Shown: positions 9,593 through 18,661 of the stretch, piece by piece
Numbering within the stretch: the stretch's first letter is position 1
How the letters are laid out: each line of letters opens with the position of its first letter
Assembly: GCA_963422745.1 (NCBI GenBank)
Contig: OY730477.1
Coordinates: forward strand, 1,302,001 to 1,366,000
Source of the DNA: G963422745 sp963422745
GTDB lineage: Bacteria > Actinomycetota > Acidimicrobiia > Acidimicrobiales > Aldehydirespiratoraceae
DNA: 64,000 nucleotides
Reading direction: 5' to 3'
Program-made: the position numbers and the translations under genes
The notes under the pieces: model-generated
The model's database searches: none
The model's input: the letters and a program-made list of their open reading frames with translations, nothing else
What the model was told of the DNA's origin: nothing

Positions 9593-9703
9593 TCACCCCA
9601 AAAAGGCCCACAACAACAATCCGATCGTCACAACGAAAGCCACAACGAGGTAGATAAGGTCGCTGCGGCGACGGCGCCACGGTCTCGTGGGATCCATTCC
9701 CAT
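9593..9703 (-). CDS. 36-residue single-helix membrane protein
   Basis: The frame MGMDPTRPWRRRRSDLIY leads into one strong hydrophobic helix with the C-terminus at its end. Four arginines before the helix predict an N-in, C-out topology. A longer frame starts at 9814, but a GATAAT box ends 6 nt before the ATG at 9703, so the short form is the likely product. The stop lies 12 bp beyond the yraN end (convergent). Function is unknown; small proteins like this are easily missed. Confidence 0.55.
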   Translation of the reverse strand: MGMDPTRPWRRRRSDLIYLVVAFVVTIGLLLWAFLG

Positions 9704-9709
9704 GGTCTC

Positions 9710-9736
9710 ATTATCAGCCCGAGGCTTCGTTATCGT
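9710..9736. promoter_or_regulatory. Divergent leaderless -10 boxes for the 36-aa protein and the cytochrome c gene
   Basis: On the minus strand GATAAT (9710-9715) ends 6 nt before the ATG at 9703. On the plus strand TATCGT (9731-9736) ends 7 nt before the ATG at 9744. The two boxes lie back to back within 27 bp. Confidence 0.45.
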
Positions 9737-9743
9737 CACAACC

Positions 9744-10214
9744 ATGGCCTGCTTCCGTGCCCATCGGCTGTTCCCGACAACGTGTCGCGGCATCGGTTCG
9801 GGTGGGACAGCCAATGCGGATCGAGCGTCGGACGGATCGGTTCAACCGCAGAGGCGCAGCCACGGCGGCGTAGTTGCCCTGCTCGTCTTGTTAACACTGA
9901 CGCTGACCGTGGTGAGCGCATGTGCTGGTGAAGTACCAGAAGTGCCGGTCGGTCCTGACGGTGTGCCCGATGCGCAACTCGTTGTCGGTCGCAGCATCTA
10001 CTCCGGTCAATGCGCGCGTTGTCACGGGTCAAGTGGTGGAGGCGGCACCGGACCCAAGTTGAGTGACGGGCGAGTCACCGAGAAGTACACCGACATAGTC
10101 GAAGAAATTGCCGTGGTGGCCGGAGGGCTCAACGCAATGCCATCGTTTGCGGGCGGACTCTCCCGATATGAGATTGAGGCCGTTGTGCGTTACACCCGTG
10201 AGGTGCTGGATTGA
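9744..10214 (+). CDS. Lipoprotein mono-haem cytochrome c
   Basis: 156 residues. A polar N-terminal stretch of about 40 residues precedes a membrane helix ending in a lipobox-like VVSAC, so the protein is probably lipid-anchored outside the membrane. A single haem motif, CARCH, follows, with an axial-methionine candidate in NAMPSF and the class I cytochrome ending LSRYEIEAVVRYTREV. It would carry electrons at the outer face of the membrane; the partner is unknown. An in-frame start at 9687 would overlap the opposite gene; the TATCGT box favours 9744. Confidence 0.85.
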   Translation: MACFRAHRLFPTTCRGIGSGGTANADRASDGSVQPQRRSHGGVVALLVLLTLTLTVVSACAGEVPEVPVGPDGVPDAQLVVGRSIYSGQCARCHGSSGGGGTGPKLSDGRVTEKYTDIVEEIAVVAGGLNAMPSFAGGLSRYEIEAVVRYTREVLD

Positions 10215-10404
10215 TCACCGGCGGGGAACTGCGGGTTCAAGGGCCTGTGCTTCCCGGAGGCTGGTCAAGCTCCGGATCGCGCCGCATTGTGGTTGTGTTG
10301 TCACAATCGGCCGTTATGGTTGCCGACTCATAGCCCGTGAGGCACGGCTCATCGACCTGCCGCCGCAAGGACGATCCAACTGTGTTTTCTTGTGGAGGTC
10401 GCCG

Positions 10405-11907
10405 GTGCTTGCCACTGTGTTGTCGTCAACCATCTCCGGTGTCGACGGAATCGCTGTATGCGTTGAGGTTCATGTCGCGCCGGGTCTTCCCTCCTTTTCG
10501 ATCGTGGGACTTCCGGACACGTCGTGTCGGGAGGCACGGGACCGGGTCAGGGCAGCCATCATCTCCTCGGACCTTGAATGGCCCATGAAGCGCATCACTG
10601 TCAACCTTGCGCCAGGCGATGTACCCAAAGTCGGAACCGGTATCGACCTGCCTATGGCCCTTGGGATCTTATGTGCGTCGGGTCAGCTTCAAGCACAGGC
10701 ATTTGAGGACATAGGCGCGTTCGGTGAACTCGGGCTTGACGGCGCAGTCCGCTCAGTTCCCGGTGCTCTGTCGATGGTCGATGCCATCACCACGCCTATG
10801 GTGGTGGTTCCAGCCGGGGATGCAAACGTATGCGGGCTTGTCGCGGGTGATCGGATTCGTCCGGTCCGCGCGTTGCGTCAGGTCATTGACGCACTTGACA
10901 ATGGATCGGCGTGGCCAAATGTCGATTGCGGTGCAGTTGCAGAGGACCCGGAACCCGAACCGGATCTAGCCGATGTAAGGGGTCAACGCGAAGCTCGCCA
11001 CGCGCTGATGCTCGCCGCCGCCGGTGGTCATCATCTCTTGTTGTGTGGTCCGCCGGGTGCAGGCAAGACGATGTTGGCCCGCCGACTTCCGGGCCTGTTG
11101 CCGGATCTTGATCTCGCCGAGTCGCTAGCGGTAACACGCATCCACAGCGCAGCCGGTTTGCGCCTTCCGCCAACTGGGCTGATCATGAGGCCACCGTTTC
11201 GGGCACCACATCACAACGCCTCAATGGCGTCGATGATCGGCGGGGGAACTGGTTTGGCACGGCCCGGAGAGGTCAGTGCCGCGTCCGGCGGGGTGCTGTT
11301 TTTGGACGAACTCGGAGAGTTCGCTCCTTCCGTGCTCGATGCGCTTCGTCAGCCGCTGGAGGAAGGGGTAGTTCGGGTGGCCCGCAGCGGTGGGCTTTGT
11401 CACCATCCGGCGTCGGTCCTGCTTGTGGCGGCTATGAATCCCTGCCCGTGCGGGGAGGGCGGAACGGTGGACTGCCGCTGTTCTCCGCCGACGCGTAGAC
11501 GCTACGGGCAGCGCATCTCCGGCCCACTGCTGGACCGGATCGACCTCATGGTGCACGTAGATCGCCCGCGCCCGGAGTCCCTGTTGAGCCGCGAGCCCTG
11601 CGAATCGTCGGCTGTGGTCGCGGCGAAGGTGGCGGCGGTTCGCCGTTTGGCGGTGAACCGCCATGTCCGCTGCAACGCGGTGCTCAGTGACGCTCAACTC
11701 GACCAGTACGCCTCACTTGACGATGAGTCCACAGAGGTCGTCAGGGTTGCGCTCAACCAAGGGAGGCTCAGCGCCCGGGGGTTGCGACGTGTACGGTGTG
11801 TGGCACGCACGATTCGTGATCTAGACGATGGCGCACCTGGGTTACGAGCGGGCGATGTGGCCGGGGCGTTACAGCTTCGCGCTAGGCCACCGCTCGGGCT
11901 TAGATGA
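10405..11907 (+). CDS. YifB/ComM-family Mg-chelatase-like AAA+ ATPase
   Basis: 500 residues: an N-terminal ribosomal-S5/LonC-like domain (SSTISGVDGIAVCVEVHVAPGLPSFSIVGLPD), then a AAA+ core with Walker A GPPGAGKTMLARRLPGLLP, Walker B GGVLFLDELGEF, and the Zn-like cysteine patch NPCPCGEGG...CRC. ComM helicases promote branch migration during natural transformation, and dprA follows, which supports a DNA-uptake/recombination role. The start is GTG 10405 behind GGAGG; the frame runs open further upstream but the family begins here. Confidence 0.92.
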   Translation: MLATVLSSTISGVDGIAVCVEVHVAPGLPSFSIVGLPDTSCREARDRVRAAIISSDLEWPMKRITVNLAPGDVPKVGTGIDLPMALGILCASGQLQAQAFEDIGAFGELGLDGAVRSVPGALSMVDAITTPMVVVPAGDANVCGLVAGDRIRPVRALRQVIDALDNGSAWPNVDCGAVAEDPEPEPDLADVRGQREARHALMLAAAGGHHLLLCGPPGAGKTMLARRLPGLLPDLDLAESLAVTRIHSAAGLRLPPTGLIMRPPFRAPHHNASMASMIGGGTGLARPGEVSAASGGVLFLDELGEFAPSVLDALRQPLEEGVVRVARSGGLCHHPASVLLVAAMNPCPCGEGGTVDCRCSPPTRRRYGQRISGPLLDRIDLMVHVDRPRPESLLSREPCESSAVVAAKVAAVRRLAVNRHVRCNAVLSDAQLDQYASLDDESTEVVRVALNQGRLSARGLRRVRCVARTIRDLDDGAPGLRAGDVAGALQLRARPPLGLR

Positions 11908-12011
11908 TGACCGCCGAGTCATCGGAGGTGCTTCAACTTGGTGCCGTGCGGGACCTATGGGTCGATCAGCAGGGCACAGCGTTGGGTTCCGCGGAGTAAA
12001 TCGGGTCGGCT

Positions 12012-13109
12012 GTGAGCACTGTTCTGACCGACCAAGAGGTCCGCTTAGCAGCGATTTGCGCTCTGGACGGTATGACCACGACTCGGTTGGCTCGGCTGCT
12101 CACAGGTCGGTCGGTGGACGCCGTGTGGGCTGCACTCGCCGACGGGCTTGTCGGTATGGAGATGGTTCTCAGCAAAGAGGCTGGGGTTCACAGATGTGGG
12201 ATTGGCGACGGCATCTTTGAGAGCACGCGAGAGTCCCTGCTGGAATTTGGGGTGCGGGTAACGGGATGGCACGACCCCGATCACCCTGCTGCTTTGGTGC
12301 ATGACATCGACCCTGCGCCTGTGTTGTTCCGTCGTGGCCGCCCTCTCGCCAATGGAGCCGCCCGAGTCGGGATCGTCGGTACCCGAAGGTGCTCAGGAGC
12401 AGGTCGCGAGGTGGCCTACGAACTTGGCCACGATCTTGCGGCAAGCGGTGTGTCGGTGGTGTCGGGTCTAGCCATAGGGGTCGATGGAGCAGCTCATCGC
12501 GGGTCGCTTGCCGCAGGCGGCGCCCCACCTATCGCGGTCGTTGGAAGCGGCCTTGACGTCGTTTATCCCCGCAGCAACACTGAAATCTGGCATGGTGTCG
12601 CTGAAGTCGGCATGTTGTGCTCGGAGGCTCCGATGGGTGCAGAGCCAGCTGCCTGGCGATTCCCGGCTCGCAACCGGCTGATCGCTGCGCTTAGTGACGT
12701 TCTGGTAGTGGTGGAGTCGCGATCGGCCGGGGGTTCATTGCTTACCGTCGAACAGGCAATACGCAGAGGTGTCGATGTGATGGCCGTGCCCGGCTCGTTG
12801 AGAAACGGCGCCGCCGATGGCACCAATCAGCTCCTCGTTGATGGTTGTGCGCCGGTTCGTAGCGCCGATGACGTGCTCATGGTCCTCGGTATGAGCAGCG
12901 GCGAAATCACCGCTCGCCGATGCGGTGAGCCGAGGCTACCTACGGGGGAGTCGGCTTCGGTTCTGTTCGCTGTTGACGACGGCCCAACCTCCGTGGAGCA
13001 GTTGGTGATCGACACCGGTCTCGGTCTCGGAGCGGTTTATGCCGCTCTCGAAGAGCTGGTAGCCGCGGGATTCGTCGTACGCGATGGTGCTCGCGTCAGA
13101 CGGTCATGA
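12012..13109 (+). CDS. dprA: DNA-processing protein DprA
   Basis: DprA loads RecA on incoming single-stranded DNA. The 365 residues contain an N-terminal helical region, then the Rossmann-like core ARVGIVGTRRCSGAGREVA, VSGLAIGVDGAAHRG, AVVGSGLDVVYPRSN, the FPARNRLIAALSDVLVVVES motif and GGSLLTVEQAIRRG. A C-terminal winged-helix-like segment (TSVEQLVIDTGL...ALEELVAAGFVV) is present. The GTG start follows yifB by 104 bp; no other gene is seen in that gap. Confidence 0.94.
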   Translation: MSTVLTDQEVRLAAICALDGMTTTRLARLLTGRSVDAVWAALADGLVGMEMVLSKEAGVHRCGIGDGIFESTRESLLEFGVRVTGWHDPDHPAALVHDIDPAPVLFRRGRPLANGAARVGIVGTRRCSGAGREVAYELGHDLAASGVSVVSGLAIGVDGAAHRGSLAAGGAPPIAVVGSGLDVVYPRSNTEIWHGVAEVGMLCSEAPMGAEPAAWRFPARNRLIAALSDVLVVVESRSAGGSLLTVEQAIRRGVDVMAVPGSLRNGAADGTNQLLVDGCAPVRSADDVLMVLGMSSGEITARRCGEPRLPTGESASVLFAVDDGPTSVEQLVIDTGLGLGAVYAALEELVAAGFVVRDGARVRRS

Positions 13110-13170
13110 TCGCCATGTTTGTACCGGTAGAGGCATGTTCAACCCAAGATCCTGGTCTCGGGTTGAGGAT

Positions 13171-13176
13171 TAGGAT
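13171..13176 (+). promoter_or_regulatory. -10 box of xerC
   Basis: TAGGAT ends 9 nt before the ATG at 13186. No Shine-Dalgarno is seen. Confidence 0.35.
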
Positions 13177-13185
13177 CGTGGGCTG

Positions 13186-14061
13186 ATGTCCTGGGATCTG
13201 GCTAGTTGGCTCGACTCGCTCATTCGGGTGGCGTCTTCCACGCGGGCGGTTTACCGGCGCGATATGCGAGACGCCGTGGCCTGGCTTGAAGAGTCTGGGG
13301 TTGCGGATCCCGCGGATGTCCACAGGAGCGACTTGCGAGGCTATCTCGCACATCTCGAACGGTCGGGATATGCCCGCCGCACGACTGCCCGTAAGGCATC
13401 CGTGCTGCGACGCTACTTCGAATGGGCTCAGCTCACCGGTCGCGTTTCAGTCGATCCGAGCCTCGGCCTAAGCGCACCCCGCGGTGCGTCAACGCTGCCT
13501 CGGGTGCTCAACCAGGCAGACCTCGACGGGTTGATTGAAGGTCAGGCCCGAGCAAAGGTAGATCCGATCATTGACATCCGCGATCGTGCCGTTGTTGAAC
13601 TCCTTTACGGAAGTGGCATGCGGGTATCAGAACTTTGCTCGTTGCAAATCGGCGACATTGACGAGATCGGATCGTGCGCCACGGTCTGGGGTAAAGGAGC
13701 GAAGCAGCGGCGAGTTCCCATCTCGGAGCCAGCTCTTATCGCTATTCATGCATGGCTTGACGATGGTCGCCCCAAGCTCATGTCGGACCGGACACCGGGT
13801 GACGTGTTGCTCTTGAACCGGCGAGGGGGTGCGATGTCACCTCGTGACATAAGACGTGTTATCGACCGGCGCGCTGTGGTACCAACACATCCCCACGCTC
13901 TTCGCCACACCTTCGCCACTCATCTCTTGGACGGCGGTGCAGACCTGCGCGCAGTTCAAGAGATGCTCGGCCATGCAGATCTCGCTACCACGCAGATTTA
14001 CACGAGGGTAAGCCGGGAACGGTTGCGCGATATACACCGATCAACCCATCCACGGGCTTGA
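13186..14061 (+). CDS. xerC: Tyrosine recombinase XerC
   Basis: 291 residues: an N-terminal SAM-like DNA-binding domain (about 1-90) and a catalytic domain with all the active residues visible: Arg in YGSGMRVSEL, Lys in GKGAKQRRVP, HALRH, the second His in LGHADLATTQIY, and the Tyr of that segment. XerC resolves chromosome dimers at dif sites with XerD. The position after dprA is the common chromosomal one, so this is a housekeeping recombinase rather than an integrase of a mobile element. A run of six T follows the stop, without a clear hairpin. Confidence 0.92.
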   Translation: MSWDLASWLDSLIRVASSTRAVYRRDMRDAVAWLEESGVADPADVHRSDLRGYLAHLERSGYARRTTARKASVLRRYFEWAQLTGRVSVDPSLGLSAPRGASTLPRVLNQADLDGLIEGQARAKVDPIIDIRDRAVVELLYGSGMRVSELCSLQIGDIDEIGSCATVWGKGAKQRRVPISEPALIAIHAWLDDGRPKLMSDRTPGDVLLLNRRGGAMSPRDIRRVIDRRAVVPTHPHALRHTFATHLLDGGADLRAVQEMLGHADLATTQIYTRVSRERLRDIHRSTHPRA

Positions 14062-14118
14062 GTTTTTTCCATCTGAGCCTTACTTCCCCGCCGATTCATC
14101 TAGTGAAGCGAGGAAGTC

Positions 14119-15960
14119 ATGCGCCGCATCCTCAGTTCCTTCGTCGTGGTCGCCGCCGCAGCGACCTTCGTAACGCCCGCATACGCCACCGACGAGTTCC
14201 TTCAACCTCCTAGCTCCTCGGAGGTTCTCGACCCCTTCCGGGCCCCTACCGAGCCATATGGTTCTGGCAACCGAGGAATCGAATACGACACCGCTGCGGA
14301 TGATCCCATCGTTGCCGCCGGATCGGGTCTGGTCGTGTTCGCGGGGCCGGTAGGGGGACAGCTCCACATAACCATTGATCACGGGGACGGCCTGTTGTCG
14401 AGCTATTCGTTTGTGGACACGTTGACGGTCCGATCCGGCACACAGGTACAGGCGGGCCAACCCATCGCCGTAGCTGGTGGACCATTTCATTTCGGCACAC
14501 GTATGGACGACGATTACGTTGATCCGGCTTCGCTGTTCGGCGTGATCGAGGTGTCGGTCGCACTCGTTGAACACTCCGACCCGGGCGCAATGGACCGGTA
14601 CCTCGACCTGATGGACCGAAGCGAGCGTCTGCAGTACGCAAAATGGCTCCAGGTCGACAAGCCATCATTTTGGAAGAGGTTCATCGCCGGGGCGAGCGAC
14701 GTGATCGGGGCCACGGTTGATCTCTTCGTGGAAATGGTGACCAAACCATTCACGGTTATCGATCTCAACACCCTCCTGGCTCGACTGGCAGCCGCCATCA
14801 AGTGGGTTGCCGAGGCTGTCCACGACCTGACCATCGATGGCTTCTCTGCCGTTGATCTCACCGTAATCCAGGCGAAATTGACCGACCTTGCGGGAGCGGT
14901 AGCCGGGACCGTACACGAACAAGCACACCAACTCGCCTATGTCGTCGGCTTGGACATCATGGTGGCAGCGGCTCTTGCCATCAGGCCTCGCGAGTGCACG
15001 AAACCCGAAGTCAGACACACGCCGGTTCCGGGTCGTCGTATTGCCGTGCGGGTTCCCGGGCTCGGGTCTTCCAGCGACACCCACGCCGCCATAGACGATC
15101 TGGATCTGGCCGCTCTCGGATACGCAGCTGACGACATCATCCGAGCCGGTTACCGAATTGGACCTGACGGAGCCGTCGAATACGGCCCGGAGGATACCCA
15201 TCAATCGGTCGAGCAGTCTGCCAAGGTGCTGCTCGCGCAGCTTCAACGTGTTGCGGCTGAGTCGCCTGGGGTTCCCATTGATGTCTACGCACACAGCTTG
15301 GGCGGAGTCGTATCCGCGCAGGCCATTGCGAGCGGCACTGATGGCTTGGTCGACTCTCTCGTCACATTCTCCTCGCCGTTCGGTGGAACACCCGCAGCGG
15401 AATTGGTTAACGTGGTCGCTGATTTGGCTCCGCTTGCTGGCGTAGTTGACCTGCTCTGGAAGGACGACCCGCTCGGTGCGGCTGTTGTCAACGAACTTGA
15501 GCATCCGTCGATCGTGGCGAGTGAGGGATTTCCTTCATCCACCCGACTGTTGACATTCGGCCATAGCAACGACTTCATCGTACCGGCTCACTTGGCCAGG
15601 GTTCGGGGCCACGACCACATCACCGTGGGTAGTGACAGTACATTCAACCTTCATCGCGGCATCGCCGATCACAGCGCCGTTACTTCCCACCCGGATGCAC
15701 TTCGTGAAATCATGCTCTTCCGAGCCGGACAGCCACCCACTTGCACCTCTGCGTTTGAACGCATGGCGAACGCGATCGAACCACGACTGAAAGGGCGAGC
15801 AGTCGCGGTTGTGGGCGAAGTGCTGAGCACCCCAACCGACCGCGGTCTACGCAATCCACTGGCACTGCTACCAAGCGGCCTAGCACCCTTCGCAACATCA
15901 ATTTCCCCCCACGGAGCACCTGGCGGGTGGCGCCGCTACTCTTTGTCCTGGCCTGAATAG
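14119..15960 (+). CDS. Secreted fusion: degenerate LytM (M23-like) domain plus lipase-like alpha/beta hydrolase
   Basis: 613 residues. A signal peptide ends near residue 23 (TPAYA). Residues about 45-140 match a LytM/M23 domain (VVAAGSGLVVFAGPVGGQLH, then DHGDGLLSSYSFV and VQAGQPIAVAG), but zinc ligands are altered: the HxxxD pair reads Asn51...Glu55 (NRGIE), and of the HxH pair only His124 remains (PFHFG). A helical middle (about 150-295) leads to an alpha/beta hydrolase with a full candidate triad: Ser393 in AHSLGG, Asp485 in HSNDF and His518 in IADHS. M23 genes lie between xerC and rpsB in many actinobacteria; the lipase part is unexpected. RBS GAGGAAG precedes the ATG. Confidence 0.75.
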   Translation: MRRILSSFVVVAAAATFVTPAYATDEFLQPPSSSEVLDPFRAPTEPYGSGNRGIEYDTAADDPIVAAGSGLVVFAGPVGGQLHITIDHGDGLLSSYSFVDTLTVRSGTQVQAGQPIAVAGGPFHFGTRMDDDYVDPASLFGVIEVSVALVEHSDPGAMDRYLDLMDRSERLQYAKWLQVDKPSFWKRFIAGASDVIGATVDLFVEMVTKPFTVIDLNTLLARLAAAIKWVAEAVHDLTIDGFSAVDLTVIQAKLTDLAGAVAGTVHEQAHQLAYVVGLDIMVAAALAIRPRECTKPEVRHTPVPGRRIAVRVPGLGSSSDTHAAIDDLDLAALGYAADDIIRAGYRIGPDGAVEYGPEDTHQSVEQSAKVLLAQLQRVAAESPGVPIDVYAHSLGGVVSAQAIASGTDGLVDSLVTFSSPFGGTPAAELVNVVADLAPLAGVVDLLWKDDPLGAAVVNELEHPSIVASEGFPSSTRLLTFGHSNDFIVPAHLARVRGHDHITVGSDSTFNLHRGIADHSAVTSHPDALREIMLFRAGQPPTCTSAFERMANAIEPRLKGRAVAVVGEVLSTPTDRGLRNPLALLPSGLAPFATSISPHGAPGGWRRYSLSWPE

Positions 15961-16060
15961 GCCTCACACGTCCTCATCCCCGAGGCGGTGAAGAGTGATG
16001 CGCTCATGCCAAACCCGGTCGCCGAGGCGTCCGGCGTGAGCGTTGTAACCGGGAGCAATA

Positions 16061-17056
16061 GTGGCAGTCATCTCAATGCAGCAGCTGCTGGACGCGGGAA
16101 TCCACTTCGGGCACCAGACCCGACGCTGGAACCCCAAGATGAGGCGATTCATACACGGCGAACTAGCTGGCATTCATATCGTTGATCTTCACCAGACGCT
16201 GAAACACCTCGAAAAGTCTTACGTGTTCGTGCGCAACCTCATCGCCGAAGGCGGAACGGTTCTGTTCATCGGCACCAAAAAGCAAGCGCAAGATTCGATC
16301 CGGTCATACGCAGAGCGTTGCAACATGCCCTATGTCAACGAACGCTGGCTTGGTGGCATGCTGACCAACTTCCAGACGATCTCCAAGCGTGTCGGCAAGA
16401 TGCAGCAGTACCGCCGCATGCGGGACTCCGGTGAGTTGGATGCGATGCCCAAAAAGGAGGCACTGCTGATCCAACGCGAACTTTCCAAACTTGAACGAAA
16501 CCTCGGCGGGATTCGTGATATGGAGGAACTGCCCGAGGCCATCTTCGTGCTTGATACAAAAAAGGAGTACATCGCCGTCACCGAAGCCCGCAAGATCGGG
16601 GTTCCGATTGTGGCGGTTGTTGATACAAACTGCGATCCCGATCTCGTTGACTACGCCATACCCGGTAACGACGACGCAATCCGGGCAGGTGAATTGATGT
16701 GTCGGGTCATTAGCGACGCCGTGCTTGAGGGCCGATTCATCCACTCAAGGCTTTCCGGTAACGACATCGTGCAGCGCGACGCCGCAGAAGAGGCAGAAGT
16801 GGCCAAGCAGCAGGCGGAGGCACGTGCCGTCGCAGCTCAAGAAGCTGCCCTGCGTGACGCAAGGATCGCGGCGGCTGGCTCCGGTGAGTCATCCGAGGGT
16901 GCGAAGTCGCAGTCCGGCTCCGGCGATGCAGGTGCTACATCGGTTGGTTCACAGGGGCCGGATGTTCAGCGTGGGATGACCGATAGTGCCGCCGTCATTT
17001 CAACCGCGGATGAACCGGGCAGGTCACAAAGCCACGAGTTGACGGAGCGACAATAA
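16061..17056 (+). CDS. rpsB: 30S ribosomal protein S2
   Basis: MQQLLDAGIHFGHQTRRWNPKM, IGTKKQAQDSI, RWLGGMLTNFQTI and AIPGNDDAIRAGELM are S2 hallmarks. At 331 residues it is longer than the usual S2; the extra C-terminal part (from about residue 235) is first Ala/Glu-rich helical, then Gly/Ser-rich and likely disordered. The GTG start is preceded by GGGAG. It starts the rpsB-tsf-pyrH-frr-cdsA cluster and overlaps tsf (TAATG). Confidence 0.96.
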   Translation: MAVISMQQLLDAGIHFGHQTRRWNPKMRRFIHGELAGIHIVDLHQTLKHLEKSYVFVRNLIAEGGTVLFIGTKKQAQDSIRSYAERCNMPYVNERWLGGMLTNFQTISKRVGKMQQYRRMRDSGELDAMPKKEALLIQRELSKLERNLGGIRDMEELPEAIFVLDTKKEYIAVTEARKIGVPIVAVVDTNCDPDLVDYAIPGNDDAIRAGELMCRVISDAVLEGRFIHSRLSGNDIVQRDAAEEAEVAKQQAEARAVAAQEAALRDARIAAAGSGESSEGAKSQSGSGDAGATSVGSQGPDVQRGMTDSAAVISTADEPGRSQSHELTERQ

Positions 17057-17850
17057 TGTCGGTGGCGGCCAAAGACGTAAAGGCGCTTCGTGATGCCACC
17101 GGCGCGGGAATGATGGACGCCAAGCGGGCCCTTATCCAAGCGGATGGTGATTTCGCCCAGGCCGTGCAGTTGTTGCGCGAGAAGGGGTTGGCCAAGGCTG
17201 CGGCTCGCTCTGACCGTGACAACGCCGAAGGCAGTATCGCCTTGGCTGAGGCTGGCAATGTCGCAGCCGTGGTCCAGATCAAAACAGAGACGGACTTCTC
17301 CGCCAAGAGTCGCGAGGTCATAGACCTTGCCACGACCATGGCAGAAGCGGTAGTGGCTGCCGGACCGTCCGCGGTCAACTCCCATACCGAGGCACTGGAG
17401 AATCTTCGGGTCGCTATTGGGGAGAATATTGTCGTGGGTGCCGTGAAACGTATCGAGGCTGGTAAAGGCAACCTTTTGGACACCTACCTGCACCGTCAGG
17501 ACGGCCGTGGCGTGAATGCCGTGATTGTGGAGGGCAGGGGTGTCAGCCGCCAGGACCTGCATCGGGTAGCGCTCCATATTGCCTTTGCCAAACCCCAACA
17601 CCTCTCCGCCGATGATGTGCCCGCAGCGGAGGTCAATAAGGAGCGGACGTCGTTGTTGGAGATCACCAAGGCAGAAGGTAAGCCCGAACGGGCTTGGAAC
17701 AAGATCGTTGAAGGCCGTATGCGAGCCTGGTTGGCTCAGCGTGTTCTGCTCGAACAGGGCCTCAACGGCGAGAAGACCACAGTCCGACAAAGCATTGGGA
17801 ATGGAGAGATCCTCCGCTTCATCCAGGTCGTGATTGACAGCCGACTATGA
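17056..17850 (+). CDS. tsf: Elongation factor Ts
   Basis: EF-Ts is the nucleotide exchange factor for EF-Tu. The 264 residues begin with KDVKALRDATGAGMMDAKRALIQADGDFAQAVQLLREKG, the UBA-like N-terminal module. The EF-Tu contact motif normally reading TDFVA is here TDFSAKS. The dimerisation core and the C-terminal RVLLEQ segment are present. The start overlaps the rpsB stop. Confidence 0.95.
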   Translation: MSVAAKDVKALRDATGAGMMDAKRALIQADGDFAQAVQLLREKGLAKAAARSDRDNAEGSIALAEAGNVAAVVQIKTETDFSAKSREVIDLATTMAEAVVAAGPSAVNSHTEALENLRVAIGENIVVGAVKRIEAGKGNLLDTYLHRQDGRGVNAVIVEGRGVSRQDLHRVALHIAFAKPQHLSADDVPAAEVNKERTSLLEITKAEGKPERAWNKIVEGRMRAWLAQRVLLEQGLNGEKTTVRQSIGNGEILRFIQVVIDSRL

Positions 17851-17890
17851 GCCGAGGGTCCTGAGTAGCCTGTGGCGTTGCGATCTCTGC

Positions 17891-18661
17891 ATGAGTGAGC
17901 GCTTCGATGGCAAAGCCATACCTGCACCTTCTCGCTGGGGAAGGGTGCTGCTGAAGTTGTCTGGGGAGGCTTTCGCCGGACCTCTCGAGTTCGGTATTGG
18001 TGGTGACACGGTGCGGCGCATCGCCGAGGACATCGCGATGGCGCAGGAAGCATTCGACGTTCAAATTGCGGTCGTGGTCGGCGGTGGCAACATCTGGCGC
18101 GGGATCCACGGTGCGGACGAAGGCATGGACAGAGCTCAAGCCGACCACATGGGCATGCTCGCTACGATCATGAACGCCCTTGCACTTCAAGACACCCTCG
18201 AGCAGATGGGCAGGCCCACCAGAGTTCAGACTGCTATCGAGATGCACCAAGTCGCCGAACCCTACATTCGGCGACGCGCCACCCGCCATCTCGAAAAGGG
18301 CCGGATCGTGATACTAGGTGGGGGTATCGGTAATCCCTTCTTCACCACGGACACTACCGCAGCGCTGAGGGCCATCGAGATCGAGGCTGGGGTCGTGTTG
18401 AAAGGCACCCACAGTGGTATCGACGGAATATACACAGACGATCCTCGCACCAATCCCGAGGCCGTCAAACTTGAACATGTGTCGTATCTTGAGGTGATCA
18501 CCAAGGGTCTCAAGGTGATGGACTCCACCGCCATCTCGCTGTGTATGGACAATCTGCTGCCAATCGTCGTCTTTGATCTGATGGGGGACGGCAACATCGG
18601 ATCACTGCTAGCTGGCGAGGCGGTGGGTACGCTTGTGGACGACGGAGGGGAAACGAGTTGA
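17891..18661 (+). CDS. pyrH: UMP kinase
   Basis: PyrH phosphorylates UMP to UDP and belongs to the amino-acid kinase fold. The 256 residues include RVLLKLSGEAFAG, VVVGGGNIWRG, MGMLATIMNALALQDTLEQ, GGGIGNPFFTTDTTAALRA and the Asp-rich GIDGIYTDDPRTNP. The ATG at 17891 is preferred over 17834, which would overlap tsf. Its stop overlaps the TTG start of frr. Confidence 0.95.
   Translation: MSERFDGKAIPAPSRWGRVLLKLSGEAFAGPLEFGIGGDTVRRIAEDIAMAQEAFDVQIAVVVGGGNIWRGIHGADEGMDRAQADHMGMLATIMNALALQDTLEQMGRPTRVQTAIEMHQVAEPYIRRRATRHLEKGRIVILGGGIGNPFFTTDTTAALRAIEIEAGVVLKGTHSGIDGIYTDDPRTNPEAVKLEHVSYLEVITKGLKVMDSTAISLCMDNLLPIVVFDLMGDGNIGSLLAGEAVGTLVDDGGETS

Noticed and set aside
13186..14061. Tyrosine recombinase as a sign of an integrated element
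   Set aside because: It sits in the conserved dprA-xerC-rpsB order with no attachment-site repeats or phage genes nearby.
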